Assembly: GCF_037201975.1 (NCBI RefSeq) | Contig: NZ_CP147520.1 | Span: 5,890,001 to 5,954,000 of the forward strand | Origin: Streptomyces sp. TG1A-60 | Lineage (GTDB): Bacteria > Actinomycetota > Actinomycetes > Streptomycetales > Streptomycetaceae | DNA: 64,000 nt | Reading direction: 5' to 3' | Shown: positions 1-7,398 of the stretch, piece after piece | Position numbering within the stretch: position 1 is the first letter of the stretch | How the letters are laid out: every line of letters begins with the position of its first letter | Notes under the pieces: generated by a model | Told to the model about the DNA's origin: nothing | Seen by the model: only the letters and a program-made list of their open reading frames with translations | The model's database searches: none | Program-made: the position numbers and the translations under genes

Positions 1-241
1 CGGAACCAAGTGGTCCAGCACCTGAGAAGGTGCCGAATTGCGGGGGATCCGGGCCTCGCACCGCTGTTCCCGCCCGCCACTGAAGGTGGCCGGGGCCGGC
101 GCAAGGGGCCGCACAGGTCCCTCATCAGCGAAACCATGGCCATGTATCGCGCGGAGAGTAGTTCCACGCTGCTCTCACGCGTGCAGGCCTCCACCGGGTT
201 CACCACCCTTGTCCCCGAGTAATTCTCAACCAGGGAGATTC
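1..241. other. left edge, no gene recognised
   Basis: Short open frames exist here, but none has a ribosome binding site or resembles a known protein. The last 10 to 15 bases carry the GGGAG ribosome binding site of the next gene. Confidence 0.4.
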
Positions 242-814
242 ATGTCTTCACTCCGCTCCATCCGTCGTGTGCTGCGTAAAGCGGCTGTCCCCGTCGTCGG
301 CGCGGCGTTGGCCTTCAGTGTCACCGTCACCATCGCCACGCCGGCCGCGGCCAGCGGCTCCTACAGTGGCAGGGCCTACGTCTACGGCAACGGCGGGGTA
401 AACAACGACTTCGACAACGAGGGCGTCGTCAACGTCGCCACGCACCGCTACTCGAACGTCGCCTGTCTGTGGCAGACGATTCTTTGGGCACATGGTTACC
501 TGCCCTCGTCCGGGATCGATGGCGTCTTCGGCGACCAGACCGACGCCGCAACGAGGAAGTTCCAAGCTGACAAGGGCCTCGTCGTGGACGGCTCCGCCGG
601 CCGGAACAGCTGGACAAAGGCAGGCAACAGAATCAGGCAGCACGACAACCAGAACGGGTGGCTGTACGTGGTGTATGACGGCGTGACAGGTTCCAGGAGC
701 CCGTACGGCTCGCACGACTTCGTGCTGCAGCGTTCACCCAACGGGAACTACCGATTCTACCCGCCTCAGGGGGGCGGCCCTTATTGGGCCTCCTACAACT
801 CCCGCACCTGCTGA
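242..814 (+). CDS. secreted peptidoglycan-binding domain protein
   Basis: This is a 190-residue exported protein. Residues 1-37 form a Sec signal peptide: a basic start (RSIRRVLRK), a hydrophobic core and an ATPAAA cleavage region. Residues about 70-128 form a PG_binding_1-type repeat, with the conserved sequence GIDGVFGDQTDAATRKFQ at about 91-108. This fold binds peptidoglycan and usually targets a wall enzyme or effector. The C-terminal 60 residues are rich in Tyr, Gly and Asn and show no catalytic motif I recognise. The only cysteines are Cys75 and Cys190, which could form a disulfide. The ATG at 242 was chosen because GGGAG stands 5-10 bases before it and because a signal peptide follows at once. 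A longer in-frame reading upstream lacks both. The ligand is inferred from the family. Confidence 0.85.
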   Translation: MSSLRSIRRVLRKAAVPVVGAALAFSVTVTIATPAAASGSYSGRAYVYGNGGVNNDFDNEGVVNVATHRYSNVACLWQTILWAHGYLPSSGIDGVFGDQTDAATRKFQADKGLVVDGSAGRNSWTKAGNRIRQHDNQNGWLYVVYDGVTGSRSPYGSHDFVLQRSPNGNYRFYPPQGGGPYWASYNSRTC

Positions 815-848
815 CCTCGCCTGGCCTGAGCCACGGCAATCCGGACGT

Positions 849-880
849 CGCGGGGCCGGGGCAGGCTCGCCGGCCCCGCG
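849..880 (+). terminator. hairpin terminator after the peptidoglycan-binding gene
   Basis: A perfect 11-bp stem (CGCGGGGCCGG at 849-859 with its complement at 870-880) encloses a 10-base loop, 35 bp after the stop codon. There is no T-run, as is usual for Streptomyces terminators. Confidence 0.7.
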
Positions 881-955
881 AACAGGCCGGGTCGCCGGGG
901 CGCTGGTCGTACAACCCCCGGCCTCCGGAGCGATGAGGACGAAGGTAAGCGGGAA

Positions 956-973
956 TCCCGGCTTCAGCCGGGA
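956..973 (-). terminator. short hairpin after the MBL gene
   Basis: The sequence TCCCGGCT-TC-AGCCGGGA forms an 8-bp stem with a two-base loop as written. It lies 8 bp beyond the stop codon of the minus-strand MBL hydrolase. It may act as its terminator. Confidence 0.45.
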
Positions 974-980
974 GAGCACG

Positions 981-2009
981 TCAAACCGCCACGTACGTCA
1001 CCGGATCGCTCCCGGTCACCGCCTCCGCGCGCCCCAGCTTCACCAGGCGCCGCAGGTGGGCCTCGGCCTCGGAGACGGCGATGTTGCGGGAGCCGAAGGG
1101 GATCTGGGCCCAGGGGCGGTTCCACTCCATGCGTTCGGCGAGCTGCCAGGCGGTGAGGGGCTCGGCGAGGAGGGCGAGCAGCCCGGTGAGCCGGGACTCG
1201 TGGTGGGCCAGCAACTCCCGCACGCGGGCGGCGGTGTCGGTGAACGCGTACTGGTGGGCCGGTAGGACCTCGGCGGGAGCGAGGCGGCCGACGCGTTCGA
1301 GGGAGTCCAGGTAGTCGCCGAGGGGATCGGTGACGGTGTCGTCGTCCGGATCCTCGTACAGACCGATGTGCGGGCTGATCTCCGGGAGGAGATGGTCGCC
1401 GGAGAACAGGCGGCCGTCGCCCGGGAGCCGCGCGGGATGCGCCTCCTCCAGGTGGAGGCAGACGTGGCCGGGGGTGTGGCCCGGGGTCCAGATCGCGCGG
1501 ACGCGACGGCCGGGCAGGCCGAGGAGTTCGCCGGGGACGATCTCACGGTCGGGCAGCGCGGGGGAGAAGCCGGGCAGGGCGCGGGGGTGGCGCGGGGCGC
1601 GCAGGACGGCGAGGTGCTCCTCGGGGGCGCCGGCGGCCGTGAGCCTGTCCGTCAGGTACGAGAACCAGCGGTCGGGGCCGGTCACCCGGGTGCGCCGTAC
1701 GATCGCCGTGTCCGCCGCGTGCATCGCGATCCACGCGCCGGACGCCTCCCGCACCGCGCCCGACAGGCCGTGGTGGTCGGGGTGATGGTGGGTGATCACG
1801 ACGCCGTGGATCTCCTCGACCGACGTACCGCACGCCGTCAGGCCCGCGATGAGCGTGTCCCACGACGCCGGGTCGTCCCAGCCGGTGTCGACCAGCACGG
1901 GTCCGCGGTCGGTGTCGACGACGTACACGAGCGTGTGGCCCAGCGGGTTGTCCGGAATGGGAACCTCGACGGACCGTACGCCGCCGCCGTGGTCGTGCAC
2001 GTGTGCCAT
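981..2009 (-). CDS. MBL-fold metallo-hydrolase
   Basis: This 342-residue metallo-beta-lactamase-fold hydrolase carries the zinc-binding signature HHHPDHHG at residues 74-81. Downstream it has a GHTPGH segment and an SGDH segment, which supply further metal ligands. The C-terminal 90 residues resemble the winged-helix tail seen in LACTB2-like and thioesterase-like members of the family. The family hydrolyses thioesters, lactones or similar bonds; the substrate here cannot be read. A KstR-type operator lies at 2060-2073, about 50 bp before the ATG. That ties the gene to the fatty-acid or steroid degradation genes nearby and makes an acyl-thioester substrate plausible. It is divergent from the aldehyde dehydrogenase at 2330. 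No signal peptide is present, so it should be cytoplasmic. Confidence 0.85.
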   Translation of the reverse strand: MAHVHDHGGGVRSVEVPIPDNPLGHTLVYVVDTDRGPVLVDTGWDDPASWDTLIAGLTACGTSVEEIHGVVITHHHPDHHGLSGAVREASGAWIAMHAADTAIVRRTRVTGPDRWFSYLTDRLTAAGAPEEHLAVLRAPRHPRALPGFSPALPDREIVPGELLGLPGRRVRAIWTPGHTPGHVCLHLEEAHPARLPGDGRLFSGDHLLPEISPHIGLYEDPDDDTVTDPLGDYLDSLERVGRLAPAEVLPAHQYAFTDTAARVRELLAHHESRLTGLLALLAEPLTAWQLAERMEWNRPWAQIPFGSRNIAVSEAEAHLRRLVKLGRAEAVTGSDPVTYVAV

Positions 2010-2059
2010 GGGCTCCCCTGCCGTCGATACCCCGATCGCCGCGCTGCGTCCACTATAAC

Positions 2060-2073
2060 TAGAACGGGTTCCA
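2060..2073. promoter_or_regulatory. KstR-type operator (MBL / aldehyde dehydrogenase)
   Basis: TAGAACGGGTTCCA fits the known KstR pattern TnnAACnnGTTnnA exactly. It lies in the divergent intergenic region, so it could control both the MBL gene and the aldehyde dehydrogenase. Two more matches occur at 5148 and 15990, and the regulator itself is encoded at 4366-4998. Confidence 0.7.
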
Positions 2074-2239
2074 GCAGGGTGTGCCGGTGGGTGTCGGCGG
2101 GTGCGGGCGCGGGTTCGCCGTGGTGGCTCGCGCGGTTCCCCGCGCCCCTGGGAAGCAGGGGCCGCGCCCCGCGCTCTTCGCCTCCACTCGCCCGCGTGCG
2201 GAGGGCGATCCGGTGTGCGTTCCGTGGACTCCTCCCACC

Positions 2240-2257
2240 GGAACTGGTATCAGTTCC
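2240..2257. promoter_or_regulatory. palindromic operator-like site before aldehyde dehydrogenase
   Basis: GGAACTG-GTAT-CAGTTCC is a perfect 7-bp inverted repeat with a 4-base spacer, 73 bp before the aldehyde dehydrogenase start. It does not match the KstR pattern, so it may bind a different dimeric regulator. The regulator is not identified. Confidence 0.45.
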
Positions 2258-2329
2258 CTACCTCCATCGAACTGATGGACCGTCAGAGAACTTGCTGGAG
2301 AAGCGAACTGGCTCCGGGAGGCAGTCGGC

Positions 2330-3820
2330 ATGACCGAACTCGTGGAACACGGACAGCTGTTCATCGGCGGGGAGTTGACCGACCCCCTGGGCACGGACGT
2401 CATCGAGGTGGTCTCGCCGCACACGGAGGAGGTCATCGGCCGCGTCCCCCACGCCTCACGGGCGGACGTCGACCGGGCCGTGGCCGCCGCGCGGAAGGCA
2501 TTCGACGAGGGGCCCTGGCCCCGGATGACCCTCGCCGAACGCATCGAGGTCGTCGCACGGATCAAGGACGCCTTCGCCGTCCGGCACGAGGAGTTCGCCC
2601 GGGTCATCAGCTCCGAGAACGGCACCCCGTTCACCTCCAGCGTGATGGTGCAGTCGCTCGCCTCGATGATGGCGTGGGACGCGGCGATCACGACGGCGCG
2701 CGGATTCACGTACGAGGAACGACGGGACGGCGTGCTCGGCCGGATCCTGGTCCGGCGCGAGCCGGTCGGGGTCGTCGCGGCGATCGTCCCCTGGAACGTC
2801 CCGCAGTTCACCGCCGCCGCCAAACTCGGCCCGGCCCTCCTCGCGGGCTGCCCGGCGATCCTGAAGGTGTCGCCCGAGACCCCGCTCGACGCCTATCTGC
2901 TGGCGGAGATCGCGGTGGAGGCGGGACTGCCGGAGGGCGTGCTGTCGATCCTGCCGGCCGAACGCGAGGTCAGCGAGTACCTGGTCGGGCACCCGGGCGT
3001 CGACAAGGTCTCCTTCACCGGTTCCGTCGCCGCCGGCAAACGGGTCATGGAGGTCGCCGCCCGCAACCTCACCCGCGTCACCCTGGAACTGGGCGGCAAG
3101 TCGGCGGCCGTGATCCTGCCGGACGCGGACGCGCGCACCGCCGTCGAGGGCATCGCCCCCTTCGCCTGGATGATCAACGGCCAGGCGTGCGTCGCCCAGA
3201 CCCGCATCCTCGTCCCGCGCTCCCGCTACGACGAGTTCGCCGAGGCCTTCGCGGCAGCCGCCTCCGCGCTGAAGGTCGGCGACCCCCTCGACCCGGCCAC
3301 CGAACTCGGCCCGCTCGTCGCCCGGCGCCAGCGGCGCCGCAGCCTCGACTACATACGGATCGGCCAGGAGGAGGGCGCCAAGATCCTCACCGGCGGCGGC
3401 CGTCCCGCCGGCCTCGACCGTGGCTGGTACGTCGAGGCGACCCTTTTCGGCGACGTCGACAACTCCATGCGCATCGCCCGCGAGGAGATCTTCGGCCCGG
3501 TGATCTGCCTTCTCCCGTACGGCGACGAGGCCGAGGCCGTACGGATCGCCAACGACTCCGAGTACGGCCTCAGCGGCAGCGTCTGGACCGCCGACGACGA
3601 ACGCGGCGTCGACATCGCCCGCCAGGTCCGCACCGGCACCTACTCCGTCAACACCTTCAGCCTCGACATGCTCGGCCCCTTCGGCGGTTACAAGAACTCC
3701 GGCCTGGGGCGGGAGTTCGGCCCCGAGGGCTACGGCGAGTACCTGGAGCACAAGATGATCCACCTCCCGGCCGGCTACGAGCCGCCCGCCGCCACAGCCG
3801 ACGGCGCCGGACGGGGGTGA
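2330..3820 (+). CDS. NAD(P)-dependent aldehyde dehydrogenase
   Basis: This is a full-length aldehyde dehydrogenase of 496 residues, the usual size. It oxidises an aldehyde to the acid with NAD(P). The general-base glutamate is Glu253 in LELGGKSA, and the catalytic cysteine is Cys287 in NGQACVAQTRI. The cofactor segment VPWNVPQF and the C-terminal FGGYKNSGLGRE are also present. It belongs to the broad class that includes steroid and terpenoid aldehyde dehydrogenases; the exact substrate is unknown. The ATG at 2330 is preceded by GGGAGG. A ferredoxin follows 6 bp after the stop, so the two are cotranscribed. Control by KstR through the site at 2060 is inferred, and the palindrome at 2240-2257 is a second possible operator. 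Confidence 0.92.
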   Translation: MTELVEHGQLFIGGELTDPLGTDVIEVVSPHTEEVIGRVPHASRADVDRAVAAARKAFDEGPWPRMTLAERIEVVARIKDAFAVRHEEFARVISSENGTPFTSSVMVQSLASMMAWDAAITTARGFTYEERRDGVLGRILVRREPVGVVAAIVPWNVPQFTAAAKLGPALLAGCPAILKVSPETPLDAYLLAEIAVEAGLPEGVLSILPAEREVSEYLVGHPGVDKVSFTGSVAAGKRVMEVAARNLTRVTLELGGKSAAVILPDADARTAVEGIAPFAWMINGQACVAQTRILVPRSRYDEFAEAFAAAASALKVGDPLDPATELGPLVARRQRRRSLDYIRIGQEEGAKILTGGGRPAGLDRGWYVEATLFGDVDNSMRIAREEIFGPVICLLPYGDEAEAVRIANDSEYGLSGSVWTADDERGVDIARQVRTGTYSVNTFSLDMLGPFGGYKNSGLGREFGPEGYGEYLEHKMIHLPAGYEPPAATADGAGRG

Positions 3821-3826
3821 CGGGTG

Positions 3827-4060
3827 ATGGGTGACCGCTGGCACGTGGAGGTCGACCGTTCCCTCTGCATCGGCTCCGCCCAGTGCGCACACCTCGCACC
3901 CGGCGCCTTCGGCCTCGACTCCGCCATGCAGTCCCACCCCGCCGCCCCCGACACCGACGCCGACGAACGCCTCCTGAAGGCGGCGGAGGGCTGCCCGGTG
4001 GAGGCGATCACGATCACCCTGGCGGCGAGCGGGGAGCCGGTGTTCCCGCCGGAGGAGTAG
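3827..4060 (+). CDS. [3Fe-4S]-type ferredoxin
   Basis: This 77-residue acidic ferredoxin has the spacing of the small single-cluster type that serves cytochrome P450s: Cys14-x5-Cys20, then Cys56-Pro. The residue between the first two cysteines, where a fourth cysteine would be needed for a [4Fe-4S] cluster, is not cysteine. A [3Fe-4S] cluster is therefore expected. It would pass electrons to an oxygenase or P450, but none is encoded nearby, so its partner must lie elsewhere. It follows the aldehyde dehydrogenase by 6 bp and shares its transcript. GTG at 3824 is an alternative start one codon upstream. Confidence 0.88.
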   Translation: MGDRWHVEVDRSLCIGSAQCAHLAPGAFGLDSAMQSHPAAPDTDADERLLKAAEGCPVEAITITLAASGEPVFPPEE

Positions 4061-4102
4061 TCGCCCACCTCCCGCACCCCCACTCATGTCCGCTATCGCC
4101 TG

Positions 4103-4127
4103 AGAAAATCCCTTGAGGGGGTTGCGT
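4103..4127 (+). promoter_or_regulatory. A-tract / GGGGGTTGCG promoter-like element before the TPP riboswitch
   Basis: AAAAT, then CCCTTGA, then GGGGGTTGCGT lies about 75 bp before the riboswitch. The TTGCGT part could be a -35 box. Closely similar blocks stand before the two operons of the ubiquitin-like cassette at 30906 and 34274. An inverted repeat, TCGTAG...CTACGA, follows at 4146-4165. Confidence 0.4.
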
Positions 4128-4202
4128 TACCGTATGAGAGTTATATCGTAGATATCAGCCTACGAGGCGAGTGAGGGAGTCGACCGGAGTAGCCGACATT
4201 GG

Positions 4203-4330
4203 CGAGACACGCAGAGCCGCCGGTGCCGACGTCGACGGTCGGGCTGAGAGGCCGGAAGGTCGCAGGACAGGACTGGAAGGCGACCCCCAGCACCTGATCC
4301 GGGTAATGCCGGCGCAGGGAACCCGTCTCG
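4203..4330 (+). ncRNA. TPP riboswitch (thi-box), apparently orphan
   Basis: The conserved thiamine pyrophosphate aptamer parts are present in order. CTGAGA lies at 4244-4249. ACCTGATCCGGGTAATGCCG at 4292-4311 forms the P4/P5 side, with a CCGG-GTAATG-CCGG P5 hairpin. GGCGCAGGGAA follows. P1 closes perfectly: CGAGAC at 4203-4208 pairs with GTCTCG at 4325-4330. A variable hairpin (GGTCGC...GCGACC) sits between the two sensor arms. The next plus-strand gene is a glycosyltransferase 885 bp away, beyond a terminator and a convergent gene. No thiamine synthesis or transport gene is under its control in this window. Confidence 0.88.
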
Positions 4331-4348
4331 TAGGTCTTTTCGCGCGCC

Positions 4349-4367
4349 AGGGCCCCCGTGGGGCCCT
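4349..4367 (+). terminator. terminator directly behind the TPP riboswitch
   Basis: AGGGCCC at 4349-4355 pairs with GGGCCCT at 4361-4367 around a 5-base loop, followed by a short T-rich tail. It begins 18 bases after riboswitch P1. It overlaps the stop codon of the convergent kstR gene, so it can serve both strands. Confidence 0.7.
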
Positions 4368-4998
4368 ATTTCTGTCGGCTCGGTGCCGTCAGGTCGATCA
4401 GGCGGCACACCGTCTCGATGTCGATCTTCACCTGGGCGATGGAGGCGCGCCCTGAGAGCCAGGTGATGAGGGCCGAGTGCCAGGTGTGCTCGATGACGCG
4501 GACGGCCGACAACTGCTCGGGGCTCGGGTCCTCCAGGCCCATGGCGTCGAGGATGATCGCGGTGGTCTGGTGGGAGACCTGGTCGACCTCGGGGCTGACG
4601 CTGCGGTCGGCGAAGGTGAGGGCGCGGACCATGGCGTCGGCGAGGTGGGGCTCGCGCTGAAGGGCGCGGAAGGCGCGCATCAGGGTCTCGGCGACGCGCT
4701 CGGCCGCCGTCTCGCCGGTCGGCGGCTTCCTGCGGAGCGTGCCGTGCATGTGCTCCAGCTGGGCCTGCATGGTGGCGACGAGCAGGTGGATCTTGGAGGG
4801 GAAGTAGCGGTAGAGCGTGCCGAGGGCGACCTGGGAGGACTCGGCGACCTCGCGCATCTGTACGGCGTCGAAACCGCCCCGGCTGGCCAGCTGGGCGCTC
4901 GCGTGCAGGATGCGGCGCCGGCGGGCTTCCTGCCGCTCGGTGAGGGGCGGTGCGTCCGGCCGCGCGGTACCGGCTTCCACCTTGACTTCCGCAGGCAT
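4366..4998 (-). CDS. kstR: TetR-family regulator of the KstR type
   Basis: This 210-residue TetR repressor has its helix-turn-helix at about residues 25-75 (REVAESSQVALGTLYRYFPSK). The helix sequence GGFDAVQMREVA, the RYFPSKIHLLV segment and the ligand-domain sequences ADAMVRALTFAD and SGRAS resemble KstR, the repressor of cholesterol and related lipid catabolism in mycobacteria and rhodococci. Its ligand there is a CoA thioester of a steroid intermediate. The TnnAACnnGTTnnA operator pattern known for KstR occurs at 5148-5161, just upstream of this gene, and at 2060 and 15990, beside catabolic genes. This supports the call and suggests autoregulation. The natural ligand in this organism is not known and may be a fatty-acyl-CoA instead. 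Confidence 0.8.
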   Translation of the reverse strand: MPAEVKVEAGTARPDAPPLTERQEARRRRILHASAQLASRGGFDAVQMREVAESSQVALGTLYRYFPSKIHLLVATMQAQLEHMHGTLRRKPPTGETAAERVAETLMRAFRALQREPHLADAMVRALTFADRSVSPEVDQVSHQTTAIILDAMGLEDPSPEQLSAVRVIEHTWHSALITWLSGRASIAQVKIDIETVCRLIDLTAPSRQK

Positions 4999-5147
4999 GG
5001 GTCTCGTTCCGTGACAGTCGTGACGTTCGGTGAGGGTATGCGATCAAATAGCATGCCAGGGCGGGTGCCGTGGCGTGAATCACCCGCTCCGCCTCTCACA
5101 GCGGTTCTACCAGCCGGTAGATTCAAAGCCTCTTGAACGATCAACTC

Positions 5148-5161
5148 TGAAACTTGTTCTA
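5148..5161. promoter_or_regulatory. KstR-type operator (kstR / glycosyltransferase)
   Basis: TGAAACTTGTTCTA fits TnnAACnnGTTnnA. It lies in the divergent region between kstR (start 4998) and the glycosyltransferase operon (start 5216). It suggests autoregulation and possibly control of the operon to the right. Confidence 0.65.
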
Positions 5162-5215
5162 GATTACCGTCTCGTCGTAATCTCGCGGGAAATCGCAGTG
5201 AGAAGGGGGCCAGGA

Positions 5216-6619
5216 GTGACCGCTGAGGCCAGTCAGGCGGGGTCTCGGCATGACCTCGCCGCGGACGGCGAGCGACCGCTCACCATCGCGCTCCTCACCT
5301 ATAAAGGGAACCCGTTCTGCGGGGGCCAGGGCGTGTACGTACGGCACCTCTCGCGTGAGCTGGCCCGCCTCGGCCACCGGGTCGACGTGATCGGCTCCCA
5401 GCCGTACCCGGTGCTCGACGACGGCCACGACGACCGGCTCACCCTCACCGAACTGCCCAGCCTCGACCTCTACCGGCAGCCCGACCCGTTCCGCACTCCG
5501 AAGCGGGACGAGTACCGCGACTGGATCGACGCCCTCGAAGTGGCGACGATGTGGACCGGTGGTTTCCCCGAACCCCTGACCTTCTCCCTCCGCGCCCGCC
5601 GCCATCTGCGCACCCGGCGCGGGGAGTTCGACGTCGTTCACGACAACCAGACGCTCGGCTACGGACTGCTGGGGGACGTCGGCGCGCCGCTCGTCACCAC
5701 CATCCACCACCCCATCACCGTCGACCGGCGGCTGGAGCTGGACGCGGCCGAGGGCCGACGGCGGCGGATGTCCGTACGCCGCTGGTACGCCTTCACGCGC
5801 ATGCAGAAGCGGGTCGCGCGCCGGCTGCCGTCCGTGCTCACCGTCTCCGGCACCTCCCGCCAGGAGATCATCGACCACCTCGGCGTCCCCGACGACCGTA
5901 TGCACGTCGTGCACATAGGCGCCGACACCGACCTCTTCTCGCCGGATCCCGCCGTGGCCCGGGTGCCCGGCCGGATCGTCACCACCTCCAGCGCGGATGT
6001 GCCGCTCAAGGGGCTCGTCTTCCTCGTCGAGGCGCTCGCGAAGGTGCGCACCGAGCACCCCGCCGCCCATCTGGTCGTCGTCGGCAAGCGGCCCGCCGAG
6101 GGCCCGGTCGCCCAGGCCGTCGAGCGGTACGGCATCGAAGGCGCCGTCGAGTTCGTCAAGGGCATCTCGGACGTGGAGCTGGTCGACCTGGTCCGCTCGG
6201 CCGAGGTCGCCTGCGTGCCCTCGCTGTACGAGGGGTTCTCACTGCCCGCCGCCGAGGCCATGGCCACCGGTACGCCGCTGGTCGCCACCACCGGCGGGGC
6301 CGTACCGGAGGTCGCCGGGCCCGACGGCGAGACCTGCCTCGCGGTGCCCCCGGGCGACCCGGGCGCCCTGGCCGCCGGGCTGAGCCGGCTCCTCGGCGAC
6401 CCGGACCTCCGGCAGCGGCTCGGTCGCGCGGGACGCGAGCGGGTGCTTGAGCGGTTCACCTGGGCCAGGGCCGCCGAGGGCACGGTGGCCCACTACCGCG
6501 AGGCGATCGCCCGCGCGGAGAGGCGCCCCGCGGCCGTACCGGTGACCGCCCCCGCTGTCGAAGAAGTAGCTGAAGCCAACCGCGAAAGCGCCAACCGCGA
6601 AAGCAGGGCCACGTGCTGA
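5216..6619 (+). CDS. GT4-family glycosyltransferase
   Basis: This 467-residue GT-B glycosyltransferase has a glycine-rich N-terminal acceptor-side motif (GGQGVYVRHLSREL, near residue 36). Its C-terminal nucleotide-sugar domain holds VVVGKRP and the GT4 E-x7-E signature in PSLYEGFSLPAAEA, near residues 334-347. It transfers a sugar from an activated donor with retention of configuration; donor and acceptor are not evident. The start chosen is GTG at 5216, with AGGGGG about 7 bases before it. GTG at 5198 is an alternative. Its stop overlaps the methyltransferase start at 6613, so translation is coupled. A KstR-like site lies 55 bp upstream. It heads a three-gene operon ending at 8474. Confidence 0.88.
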   Translation: MTAEASQAGSRHDLAADGERPLTIALLTYKGNPFCGGQGVYVRHLSRELARLGHRVDVIGSQPYPVLDDGHDDRLTLTELPSLDLYRQPDPFRTPKRDEYRDWIDALEVATMWTGGFPEPLTFSLRARRHLRTRRGEFDVVHDNQTLGYGLLGDVGAPLVTTIHHPITVDRRLELDAAEGRRRRMSVRRWYAFTRMQKRVARRLPSVLTVSGTSRQEIIDHLGVPDDRMHVVHIGADTDLFSPDPAVARVPGRIVTTSSADVPLKGLVFLVEALAKVRTEHPAAHLVVVGKRPAEGPVAQAVERYGIEGAVEFVKGISDVELVDLVRSAEVACVPSLYEGFSLPAAEAMATGTPLVATTGGAVPEVAGPDGETCLAVPPGDPGALAAGLSRLLGDPDLRQRLGRAGRERVLERFTWARAAEGTVAHYREAIARAERRPAAVPVTAPAVEEVAEANRESANRESRATC

Positions 6620-7398
6620 CCGTCGACTTCTCCCGCTTCCCGCTCGCCCCGGGGGACCGGGTCCTGGATCTCGGCTGTGGAGCGGGCCGGCACGCCTTCG
6701 AGTGCTACCGGCGCGGCGCCCGGGTCGTGGCCCTCGACCAGAACGGCGAGGAGATCCGCGAGGTCGCCAAGTGGTTCGCGGCGATGAAGGAGGCCGGGGA
6801 GGCCCCCGAGGGCGCGACCGCCACCGCGATGGAGGGCGACGCCCTCGCGCTGCCCTTCCCCGACGAGTCCTTCGACGTCGTCATCATCTCCGAGGTGATG
6901 GAGCACATCCCCGACGACAAGGGCGTACTCGCCGAGATGGTCCGGGTGTTGAAGCCCGGCGGCCGGATAGCCGTCACCGTCCCGCGCCACGGCCCCGAGA
7001 AGGTCTGCTGGGCCCTCTCCGACGCGTACCACGAGGTCGAGGGCGGCCACATCCGCATCTACAAGGCGGACGAACTCCTGGCCAGGATGCGCGAGGCGGG
7101 CCTCAAGCCGTACGGCACCCACCACGCCCACGCCCTGCACTCCCCGTACTGGTGGCTGAAGTGCGCGTTCGGCGTCGACAACGACAAGGCGCTGCCGGTG
7201 CGGGCGTACCACAAGCTGCTGGTCTGGGACATCATGAAGAAGCCCCTCGCCACCCGGGTCGCCGAGCAGGCGCTCAACCCCCTGATCGGCAAGAGTTTCG
7301 TGGCGTACGCGACCAAGCCGCACCTCCCGCGTCTCCCCGAGGACGAAGCGCAGCCCGGTGCCGGTGCCGGTGCCGAGGCCGGGGTGGCCGCCAAGTGA
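6613..7398 (+). CDS. class I SAM-dependent methyltransferase
   Basis: This 261-residue Rossmann-fold methyltransferase has motif I VLDLGCGAGRHAFE at residues 17-30. An acidic residue ends the second strand (VVALDQNGEE), and there is a SEVMEHIPD post-motif. Residues 125-230 form a C-terminal lid with several Tyr and Trp residues. The substrate is unknown. It starts with GTG inside the last codons of the glycosyltransferase and ends in a GTGA overlap with the next gene, so the three products are made together. That suggests a shared pathway, for example synthesis of a glycosylated, methylated lipid or small molecule. No membrane segment or signal peptide is present. Confidence 0.87.
   Translation: MLTVDFSRFPLAPGDRVLDLGCGAGRHAFECYRRGARVVALDQNGEEIREVAKWFAAMKEAGEAPEGATATAMEGDALALPFPDESFDVVIISEVMEHIPDDKGVLAEMVRVLKPGGRIAVTVPRHGPEKVCWALSDAYHEVEGGHIRIYKADELLARMREAGLKPYGTHHAHALHSPYWWLKCAFGVDNDKALPVRAYHKLLVWDIMKKPLATRVAEQALNPLIGKSFVAYATKPHLPRLPEDEAQPGAGAGAEAGVAAK

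Noticed and set aside
2101..3834. Long plus-strand open frame of 577 codons over the aldehyde dehydrogenase
   Set aside because: It is an Arg/Gly-rich shadow of the dehydrogenase in another frame, without a start signal.
2456..4087. Minus-strand open frame of 543 codons opposite the aldehyde dehydrogenase
   Set aside because: It mirrors the codon bias of the real gene and shows no protein-like motifs.
4477..5136. A thiamine gene under the TPP riboswitch
   Set aside because: The plus-strand frame here is the shadow of kstR and shows no thiamine-enzyme motif.
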